Assembly: GCA_046296195.1 (NCBI GenBank)
Contig: JBKBLR010000055.1
Coordinates: forward strand, 1 to 11,703
Direction of reading: 5' to 3'
DNA: 11,703 nucleotides
Origin: Amphiplicatus sp046296195
GTDB lineage: Bacteria > Pseudomonadota > Alphaproteobacteria > Caulobacterales > Parvularculaceae
Shown: one piece after another, positions 1-4,877 of the stretch
Layout of the letters: each line of letters opens with the position of its first letter
Numbering within the stretch: position 1 is the stretch's first letter
The notes under the pieces: generated by a model
What the model was told of the DNA's origin: nothing
Seen by the model: the letters and a program-made list of their open reading frames with translations, nothing else
The model's database searches: none
Made by a program: the position numbers and the translations under genes

Positions 1-1
1 C

Positions 2-988
2 GAGCGGCGGCGCGGCCGGATCGAGCGGCACCGCGAGCGGGCCGCCATCGGCGCCCCGAACCTCGACGCCGGCGACGCGATACAGTGGCCCGGGATTGGC
101 CGTAACGGTGACCTTCGCGGGATCGGCGCCGGCGTCATACTGATCGCGGAAGATCTCGAGCGCGTCTTTCGCCTTGCCGGCGAGCGCGGCTTCAAGAAGG
201 CTCCAGCTGCGGCTGCGGTCGGCAAGGCCGAGCATCGCGCGCACCGCCTCGGCGGTGACGGCGTCCTGCGCGTTGGCGCGCTGAATGAGCGCCTGGTCGA
301 GGATCGACAGCGCGTCCCTGACCGAGCCTTCCGCCGCGCGCGCGATCATGGCGAGCCCGTCGCGCTCGACCGCGACATTCTCCCTGGCGGCGATCGTCTC
401 GAGATGCGCGATCAGCGTGTCCGGATCGATGCGGCGGAGGTCGAAGCGCTGGCAGCGCGACAGCACGGTGACGGGGAGCTTCCTGATCTCCGTCGTCGCG
501 AAGATGAACTTCACATGCGGCGGCGGTTCTTCGAGCGTCTTCAAGAGCGCGTTGAACGCCGCCGTCGAGAGCATGTGCACTTCGTCGATGATGTAGACCT
601 TGTAGCGCGCCTCGACCGGCGCATAGCGCACGCCCTCGATCAGCTCGCGGATGTCGTTGACGCCGGTGCGCGAGGCGGCGTCCATCTCGAAGACGTCCGG
701 ATGCCGGCTTTCGGCTATCGCCCGGCAATGGCGCCCCTCGACAGGCAAATCGACGGTCGGCCCGCCGTCCTCGCCGTTCGGCCCGACATAATTCAGGGCG
801 CGGGCGATGATGCGCGCCGTCGTCGTCTTGCCGACGCCGCGCACGCCCGTCAGCACATAAGCGTGCGCGATGCGGCCCGTCGCGAAGGCGTTGCGGAGCG
901 TCCTCACCATCGCCTCGTGACCGATGAGGTCGTCGAACGTCTGCGGGCGATATTTGCGCGCCAGGACCTGATAGGGGCTTGCGGCCAT
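2..988 (-). CDS. dnaX: DNA polymerase III subunit gamma/tau, N-terminal part (3' end replaced at the window edge)
   Basis: DnaX is the AAA+ subunit of the replicative clamp loader, which opens the beta clamp on primed DNA. Reading from the ATG at 988, the protein begins MAASPYQVLARKYRPQTF, the usual DnaX start. Walker A GVRGVGKT is at residues 48-55, Walker B DEVH at 135-138, sensor 1 ATTE at 164-167 and the LSRC motif at 176-179. The zinc module between Walker A and B keeps only one Cys (C88), which fits the alphaproteobacterial version. The small lid domain follows (SVRDALSILDQAL near residue 230). Normal DnaX sequence runs to about residue 285 (DQYDAGADP). The remaining ~40 residues, down to position 2, read like an outer-membrane POTRA segment rather than domain III of DnaX. 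No stop codon is reached. ffs lies directly upstream on the same strand, a common arrangement. Identity of the first ~285 residues is near certain; the tail is probably chimeric. Confidence 0.93.
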   Translation of the reverse strand, partial: MAASPYQVLARKYRPQTFDDLIGHEAMVRTLRNAFATGRIAHAYVLTGVRGVGKTTTARIIARALNYVGPNGEDGGPTVDLPVEGRHCRAIAESRHPDVFEMDAASRTGVNDIRELIEGVRYAPVEARYKVYIIDEVHMLSTAAFNALLKTLEEPPPHVKFIFATTEIRKLPVTVLSRCQRFDLRRIDPDTLIAHLETIAARENVAVERDGLAMIARAAEGSVRDALSILDQALIQRANAQDAVTAEAVRAMLGLADRSRSWSLLEAALAGKAKDALEIFRDQYDAGADPAKVTVTANPGPLYRVAGVEVRGADGGPLAVPLDPAAPPL

Positions 989-1020
989 GTCCCCGCTTAC
1001 CGCCCGGAGCGCGGGGGCGT

Positions 1021-1042
1021 CTAGCTAGAAAAAGGAGTCTAG
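1021..1042 (-). terminator. Possible ffs terminator or processing region
   Basis: Immediately after the closing helix of the SRP RNA, the minus strand reads CTAGACTCCTTTTTCTAG, with a five-T run (1033-1029) inside a CTAG...CTAG inverted repeat. The SRP RNA's own closing helix followed by the T-run could act as an intrinsic terminator. It is short, and read-through into dnaX is possible, so this is a weak call. Confidence 0.35.
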
Positions 1043-1136
1043 TGGAAGGCTGAAACGACCCGGGCCGAAACTCGTTACGGCTGCTTCCTTCCGGACCTGA
1101 CCGGGTTGGCGAGGGGTCCGTCCGCCAGCCTGCCGC
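1043..1136 (-). ncRNA. ffs: Small signal recognition particle RNA (4.5S RNA)
   Basis: This RNA binds the Ffh protein to form the bacterial SRP, which targets nascent membrane proteins to FtsY and the translocon. The universally conserved apical domain is seen on the minus strand at 1102-1079 (GGTCAGGTCCGGAAGGAAGC followed by AGCC), containing the GGAA tetraloop and the asymmetric loop that binds the Ffh M domain. The outer helix closes with AGGCTG near the 5' end pairing CAGCCT at 1052-1047. The 5' end near 1136 is set by the promoter just upstream; the 3' end near 1043 is estimated from the closing helix. The length of ~94 nt fits the short Gram-negative form. dnaX starts 55 nt downstream. 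Confidence 0.95.
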
Positions 1137-1141
1137 CGTCG

Positions 1142-1170
1142 CTTATCCGCGCCCGCGCCGGCGAATGCAA
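1142..1170 (-). promoter_or_regulatory. Sigma-70-type promoter of ffs
   Basis: On the minus strand a -35 box TTGCAT (1170-1165) is separated by 17 nt from a -10 box GATAAG (1147-1142). This places the transcription start near 1136, which coincides with the expected 5' end of the SRP RNA. It lies in the gap between the divergent ffs and nudC genes. The -10 matches consensus at four of six positions; the support is spacing plus position. Confidence 0.6.
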
Positions 1171-1202
1171 GACGCGCTGGCGCGGGCGCGCCCGCGCGCC
1201 CT

Positions 1203-2123
1203 ATGAAGCGCCCCATGAACCTTTCCGACGCCGCCGTCCTTTTCTCGCATGAGCCGCTCGACCGCGCGTCCGGCCAGCGCGCCGATCCGGATTGGGTGGC
1301 GGCGCGGCTTGCCGATCCGGCAACGCTCGTTCTGCCGCTCTGGCGCGGCGATCCGCTCGTGCGCGGCGAGCGCCTCGCCTTTCTCGGCGCCGGCGCGCTC
1401 GGCGAATTTCCTTCGGATGCGCGGCGGATCTTCCTCGGCCTCCTGAACGGGGCGGCGTGTTTCGCCGTCGACGCGTCCGCAGCGCTCTCGCCCGACGCCG
1501 CGCCGTTCGCCGATCTTGGAACCTATATGCCGCTGCGCGAGGCGGCGGGCGTGCTCGCGCCCGATGATCTCGCCGTCGCCGGCGAGGCGCGCTGGCTGAT
1601 GGACTGGCACCGGCGGCACCTTCATTGCGCCCAGTGCGGCGCGCCGACCGAAATGAAGGACGGCGGGGCGAAACGACATTGCATCGCGTGCGGGACGGAG
1701 CATTTCCCGCGCTCAGACCCCGTCGCGATCGTGCTCGCGACGCATGAGGACGCCTGTCTTCTGGGGCGCGGACCCCATTTCCCGCCCGGCTTTCTGTCGG
1801 CGCTCGCCGGCTTCGTCGAGGCGTGCGAAACGCCCGAAGCCTGCGCCATCCGCGAATTGCGGGAGGAGGCGGGCTGCAGCATCGACAATGTCCGCTACCA
1901 GTTCTCGCAGCCCTGGCCGTTTCCCTCATCCTTGATGATGGGCTTCCTCGCCGACGCAAAAGACCGCTCGCTCACCCTCGACCGCAAGGAGATCGAGGAG
2001 GCGCGCTGGGTCGAGCGCGATATCGTCCGTCGGCTGATCGATGGCGAAAAGCGCGAGGATCTGCGCCTGCCGCCGCGCTTTACGATCGCGCGGCGGCTCA
2101 TCGAGCGGTGGGCGGCGGGTTAG
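1203..2123 (+). CDS. nudC: NADH pyrophosphatase (NudC-type Nudix hydrolase)
   Basis: NudC hydrolyses NAD(H) to NMN(H) and AMP, and in E. coli also removes NAD caps from RNA 5' ends; it is cytosolic. The 306-aa protein shows the complete family layout. An N-terminal domain comes first, then a four-Cys zinc ribbon (HCAQC at 141-145 and CIAC at 160-163). The Nudix box spans residues 203-225 and fits GX5EX7REUXEEXGU exactly, with REL-REEAG containing the metal-binding glutamates. SQPWPFP at 235-241 is the motif that distinguishes NADH pyrophosphatases from other Nudix enzymes. The ATG at 1203 is used; a second in-frame ATG at 1215 (residue 5) is also possible, and neither has a strong ribosome binding site. 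The stop codon overlaps the stop of the convergent pheA by four bases (TTAG). Confidence 0.95.
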   Translation: MKRPMNLSDAAVLFSHEPLDRASGQRADPDWVAARLADPATLVLPLWRGDPLVRGERLAFLGAGALGEFPSDARRIFLGLLNGAACFAVDASAALSPDAAPFADLGTYMPLREAAGVLAPDDLAVAGEARWLMDWHRRHLHCAQCGAPTEMKDGGAKRHCIACGTEHFPRSDPVAIVLATHEDACLLGRGPHFPPGFLSALAGFVEACETPEACAIRELREEAGCSIDNVRYQFSQPWPFPSSLMMGFLADAKDRSLTLDRKEIEEARWVERDIVRRLIDGEKREDLRLPPRFTIARRLIERWAAG

Positions 2124-2968
2124 CGCGCCCGCGCCGCGGGATAGACGCCGAGCAGCTTGAACCGCGTTGAAAAGAACGACAGTTCCTCGAGCGCGAGGCG
2201 GACATTGGCGTCGTCGGGATGGCCTTCGATGTCGGCGTAGAACATCGTCGCGGCGAACGATCCGCCCTGCATGTAGCTTTCCAGCTTCGTCATGTTGACG
2301 CCGTTGGTCGCAAAGCCGCCGAGCGCCTTATAGAGCGCGGCGGGAATGTTCCTGACCTGGAAGACGAAGGTGGTGACGATCGGCCCCGAATATTTGGGGT
2401 CGGCGATCTTCGGGTCGATCGCTTCCTTCGCCATGACCAGAAAGCGGGTGGTGTTGTGGCCGGCGTCCTCGACATTGGCCTCGAGGATGTCGAGGCCGTA
2501 GAGCTCCGCCGCCTTGGACGAGGCGATGACCGCTTCATGCGGCTTGCCGGATTCGCTGAGCGCGCGCGCCGCGCCCGCCGTGTCGCCGGCGATTTCGGCG
2601 CGGATCCCCGGCCGGGACAGCAGCGAGCGCACCTGGCCGAGCGCCATCGCATGGCTCTTCACCACGCGGATGTCCTCGAGCCTTGCGCCCTTGCGTCCCA
2701 GAAGCTGGTGGCGGATGGCGAAGAAATGTTCGCCGACGATGTTGAGGCCCGATTCCGGCAACAGGTGGTGGATGTCGGCGACCCGGCCCGCGAGCGAGTT
2801 TTCAACCGGGAGCATCGCCCGCTCCGCCCGCCCGTCGCGCACGGCGGCGAGCGCCTCCTCGAAGGTCGGGCAGGGAACGGGATCGAAGTCCGGCGCGAAC
2901 ATCTCGCAGGCAAGATGCGAATAAGCGCCCGGCTCGCCCTGGAATACGACCTTGCCCGCCTTCGCCAT
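2120..2968 (-). CDS. pheA: Prephenate dehydratase (monofunctional, with ACT domain)
   Basis: This enzyme converts prephenate to phenylpyruvate, the committed step of phenylalanine synthesis. The 282-aa length fits the monofunctional dehydratase without a chorismate mutase domain. Residues 5-185 form the catalytic part: GEPGAYSH at 11-18, ENS at 56-58, and the active-site motif NTTRF at 172-176. Residues ~197-275 are the regulatory ACT domain. Its allosteric segment reads GGFATNGVNMTKLESY, where the third position after E-S is Tyr-Met rather than the Arg-Pro of the classical ESRP motif, as in many alphaproteobacterial enzymes. Phenylalanine feedback inhibition is therefore likely but inferred from the family. 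The gene is tail-to-tail with nudC (four-base overlap) and head-to-head with the cytochrome gene across a 170-nt gap. Confidence 0.95.
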   Translation of the reverse strand: MAKAGKVVFQGEPGAYSHLACEMFAPDFDPVPCPTFEEALAAVRDGRAERAMLPVENSLAGRVADIHHLLPESGLNIVGEHFFAIRHQLLGRKGARLEDIRVVKSHAMALGQVRSLLSRPGIRAEIAGDTAGAARALSESGKPHEAVIASSKAAELYGLDILEANVEDAGHNTTRFLVMAKEAIDPKIADPKYSGPIVTTFVFQVRNIPAALYKALGGFATNGVNMTKLESYMQGGSFAATMFYADIEGHPDDANVRLALEELSFFSTRFKLLGVYPAARAR

Positions 2969-3138
2969 CGCGCCCTCGCCTTGCCTCGCCGGTGGCGCTC
3001 TTGCCGGAACCGGGGGCTGACAGCAAGCAAGGCCCCCGCGCGGTTAGGCCGCGCCGCTCAGGCAGGCCGTCCTTGTTGCGCCTTTCCGGGGGCGCCGGTA
3101 AAAGCCGCGCCAAAATCCCGCCCATCAAAGGCCTTTCC

Positions 3139-3792
3139 ATGAAAGATCCGCTGTTTTTCAACAAGCTCGCCGGGGCCGCGCTGTCGGCGCTGCTGATCTT
3201 TTTCGGCCTTCCCCAGCTCGCAGCGGCGCTGCGCGGCGGCCATCATGGCGGCGGTCACGCTGAAGGCCATCCTTTCCCGCAATATCCGGTCGCCTTCGCG
3301 ACCGAAGGGGGCGGGACCGGCGAGGCGGGCGCCAGCGTGGCCGACTTTGCAACGCTGCTCGCAAGCGCCGATGTCGCTGCGGGCGGACGCAAGGCGGCGC
3401 TCTGCAAATCCTGCCACACGCTCGACAAGGGCGGCGCGAACGGCACCGGACCGAACCTCTGGGGCGTCGTCGGCCGCGCGGTCGCCAGCCATGAGGGCTT
3501 CAAATACACCGGCGCCCTGCAAGGCGCGGGCGGCGACTGGACGTTCGAGCGGCTCAATCACTATCTCGAAAACTCGCAGGCCTATATTCCGGGCACGGCG
3601 ATGGTGCAGAAATTTCCGAACCCGGAACATCGCGCGCAAATCATCGCTTATCTCAATACGCTGTCGGATGCGCCGCTGCCGACGCCGGCCGCCCCTGCCG
3701 CCGAAGCGCCGGCGGCGGAGGCCCCGGCCGACGGCGCCGCCGCAGCCGAGGCCCCTGTCGAAGCCGCGCCCGCGCCGAGCGAAGGCCGATAG
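3139..3792 (+). CDS. cycM: Membrane-anchored class I cytochrome c (CycM-like)
   Basis: CycM-type cytochromes carry electrons between the bc1 complex and the aa3 oxidase at the outer face of the inner membrane. From the ATG at 3139 (AAAGG eight bases upstream) the 217-aa protein has an uncleaved signal-anchor helix (~9-31). A His/Gly-rich linker follows (HHGGGHAEGH at 35-44), then one class I haem domain at ~75-178. The haem site is CKSCH (89-93), H93 is the proximal ligand, and M155 in PGTAM is the likely distal Met. The domain ends with the usual IIAYLNTLS helix. The last ~40 residues are an Ala/Pro/Glu-rich tail with APAAEAPAAEAP-type repeats, probably disordered and periplasmic, making the protein longer than typical CycM. 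An upstream in-frame ATG at 2992 gives no signal sequence and falls in the promoter region, so 3139 is preferred. It is the last core gene before the accessory region. Confidence 0.9.
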   Translation: MKDPLFFNKLAGAALSALLIFFGLPQLAAALRGGHHGGGHAEGHPFPQYPVAFATEGGGTGEAGASVADFATLLASADVAAGGRKAALCKSCHTLDKGGANGTGPNLWGVVGRAVASHEGFKYTGALQGAGGDWTFERLNHYLENSQAYIPGTAMVQKFPNPEHRAQIIAYLNTLSDAPLPTPAAPAAEAPAAEAPADGAAAAEAPVEAAPAPSEGR

Positions 3793-3810
3793 CAGCCAGA
3801 TCATCGGGGC

Positions 3811-3858
3811 TGGAGCGGGCAGCGGGAATCGAACCCGCACGATCAGCTTGGGAAGCTG
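3811..3858 (-). pseudogene. 3' half of a tRNA-Gly(CCC) gene (candidate attachment-site remnant)
   Basis: The minus strand shows an anticodon arm CAGC-TTCCCAA-GCTG with CCC in the anticodon position. A four-base variable loop, a perfect T arm (GCGGG-TTCGATT-CCCGC), the 3' acceptor strand TGCCCGC and TCCA follow. No D arm and no 5' acceptor strand (GCGGGCA expected) precede it; the sequence upstream is unrelated and AT-rich. It begins 18 nt past the cycM stop. Its T arm and variable loop match the complete tRNA-Gly at 4306-4379, but the anticodon stem and one acceptor base differ. Half-tRNAs next to accessory DNA usually mark past integration events; that reading is inference. Confidence 0.7.
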
Positions 3859-4022
3859 TGCGGGCGGACAAATTACTAAAGCAATTACAATATCTTAGGC
3901 ACTCGCTGTAACGAAAAAGCAACTAGAAAATAGGCTTTAAGGCTGGCGTCCGCGCCCGAGTCCAAAACCGGGTTTTAACGCGCTTCCGTTAGCGTGCCGA
4001 TCTAACCACGCTGAGTCCTCGA

Positions 4023-4301
4023 ATGAAACTGCCAAAGAAACTACCAGCACTAGATGCGCTTTCGCCCATGCGGCGGTCGGTTGCCGAGGCGTTAAACGCC
4101 GCGTTTGGGGCAGCCGCCATCGTGGACTTACATGACAACGAGGCGGCAGAGCGAATGGCGCACCACCTCGCCATCGCTTTGCTGTGGTTCGCTAAAGCAG
4201 CACCCGTCAGCGATGCGCTGTCGCCTCAACTCAAGTTGGCGGCGCAAGCAGTACGAAGCGCTGCGCAGGAGATCGACGCGGAGCCCAGCACCACTTTCTG
4301 A
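4023..4301 (+). CDS. Small hypothetical protein between the two tRNA-Gly copies
   Basis: I do not recognise this 92-aa protein. It starts with a basic segment (MKLPKKLPALDALSPMRR), continues with mostly alpha-helical Ala-rich sequence, and has no membrane segment, signal peptide or known catalytic motif. There is no clear ribosome binding site before the ATG. It lies between the half tRNA-Gly at 3811-3858 and the intact tRNA-Gly at 4306-4379, and stops five bases short of the tRNA 3' end, on the opposite strand. Codon use is plausible for a real gene but the evidence is modest. It may be cargo of a small integrated element. Confidence 0.4.
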   Translation: MKLPKKLPALDALSPMRRSVAEALNAAFGAAAIVDLHDNEAAERMAHHLAIALLWFAKAAPVSDALSPQLKLAAQAVRSAAQEIDAEPSTTF

Positions 4302-4305
4302 TAGC

Positions 4306-4379
4306 TGGAGCGGGCGGCGGGAATCGAACCCGCACGAAAACCTTGGGAAGGTTCCAGGCTACCACTACATCACGCCCGC
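4306..4379 (-). tRNA. tRNA-Gly(CCC)
   Basis: A complete 74-nt tRNA including an encoded CCA is read on the minus strand. The acceptor stem is GCGGGCG/CGCCCGC, followed by discriminator T and CCA. The D-loop contains TAGTGGTAG. The anticodon arm GAACC-TTCCCAA-GGTTT gives anticodon CCC (decodes GGG). The variable loop has four bases and the T arm is GCGGG-TTCGATT-CCCGC. It sits between the small gene at 4023-4301 and the promoter region of the accessory operon. Confidence 0.93.
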
Positions 4380-4389
4380 AGTAGAGCAG

Positions 4390-4418
4390 TCTTATCCCGG
4401 TCGCTCTGACGCCAGCAA
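4390..4418 (-). promoter_or_regulatory. Promoter of tRNA-Gly(CCC)
   Basis: On the minus strand TTGCTG (4418-4413) and ATAAGA (4395-4390) are separated by exactly 17 nt, and the -10 lies ten bases before the mature tRNA 5' end. The position and spacing support a sigma-70-type promoter. Confidence 0.6.
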
Positions 4419-4439
4419 TCCCCTTTCGCCGCGACTGCG

Positions 4440-4464
4440 CCGACGCGCTCTGCAGATGCGTCGG
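4440..4464. repeat. Inverted repeat CCGACGC-11-GCGTCGG
   Basis: A 7-bp perfect inverted repeat (4440-4446 and 4458-4464) with an 11-nt centre lies between the divergent tRNA-Gly and the accessory operon promoter. It has no T-run on either side, so it is not a standard terminator. It could be an operator or chance in high-GC sequence. Confidence 0.3.
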
Positions 4465-4530
4465 GGAGCCCAGGTCTATCCCCATTTTTCGTCTAAATTA
4501 GCCGCTTTAATCGACGCATTTTTCTTTTCT

Positions 4531-4626
4531 AATTGACATCGAAAAAATTTATGTTCTTATGCCACACAATCGCTCAAATACGGAGCCAATTATGACCGCG
4601 GAAATCACAAAATTGACATCGAAAAA
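4531..4626 (+). repeat. 16-nt direct repeat AATTGACATCGAAAAA, two copies 80 nt apart
   Basis: The identical 16-mer occurs at 4531-4546 (containing the -35 box) and at 4611-4626 (codons 7-12 of the small gene). The bases flanking the two copies differ. Two copies placed over a promoter and within the first codons suggest a paired operator site or a short duplication. Confidence 0.55.
4533..4560 (+). promoter_or_regulatory. Promoter of the small protein-GHKL ATPase operon
   Basis: A consensus -35 box TTGACA (4533-4538) is followed 16 nt later by TCTTAT (4555-4560), in a markedly AT-rich stretch (4484-4560) unlike the GC-rich core. A start near 4567 would leave a ~25-nt leader before the ATG at 4592, which has a GGAG ribosome binding site. 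The -35 lies inside a 16-nt sequence that recurs 80 nt downstream. Confidence 0.6.
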
Positions 4627-4852
4627 TAAGGCGTCAAAACGGGAGAAATTTGTGCGTCTGGCGCAGAGCAGAACGGCAAACGCCATGAAGGCGATTCGGA
4701 TCATCGCGAAGCTAGGGAACAAGTCTCACTATGAATACGACGAGAGAGACGTGCGGAAAATTGTAGCCGCTCTCAATAAGGAAGTTGAAGCATTAAGGTC
4801 CAGAATGCTGTCATCTGGCGGGAAGGACTTAGTTGAATTTAACCTAGACTGA
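4592..4852 (+). CDS. Small helical protein, first gene of the GHKL ATPase operon
   Basis: The 86-aa protein is basic, probably all alpha-helical, and has no membrane segment. Residues ~33-57 read KAIRIIAKLGNKSHYEYDER and then DVRKI, and a C-terminal amphipathic helix (ALNKEVEALRSRM) follows. From memory, similar small proteins with a 'KAIRLIxxLxNxSxYxYxxxDV' pattern occur next to bacterial defence and phage-related genes, but I cannot name a function. The ATG at 4592 is chosen because GGAG lies six bases upstream; an upstream in-frame ATG at 4559 overlaps the promoter. The GHKL ATPase starts 25 nt downstream, so the two are very likely co-transcribed. It could be a partner or adaptor of the ATPase, or a regulator. 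Confidence 0.75.
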   Translation: MTAEITKLTSKNKASKREKFVRLAQSRTANAMKAIRIIAKLGNKSHYEYDERDVRKIVAALNKEVEALRSRMLSSGGKDLVEFNLD

Positions 4853-4877
4853 CCAGAAAGCGCGGGGGAGGTTCCAC

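Noticed and set aside
192..1024. Long open frames on both strands overlapping dnaX (178 aa minus, 206 aa plus).
   Set aside because: They are Arg/Ala-rich shadows of the dnaX frame, which has all the family motifs.
1143..1959. Minus-strand open frames of 186 and 252 aa opposite nudC.
   Set aside because: Extremely Arg-rich translations without motifs, typical of antisense frames in high-GC genes; nudC on the plus strand is complete.
2969..3138. Possible missing gene between pheA and cycM, where some relatives carry kdsB.
   Set aside because: The 170-nt gap has only a short GC-rich inverted repeat (3038-3054) and room for divergent promoters; no kdsB remnant is visible.
2219..3142. Plus-strand open frame of 307 aa opposite pheA.
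   Set aside because: Antisense shadow of pheA; it has no motifs and no ribosome binding site.
3960..4016. tRNA-like minus-strand segment with a D-loop-like TGGTTAGA and a T-arm-like CCCG...CGGG, plus an AAAAC-CGG-GTTTT hairpin.
   Set aside because: No acceptor stem can pair and the anticodon arm does not form a 5-bp stem with a 7-nt loop. It may be debris of a tRNA but cannot be called one.
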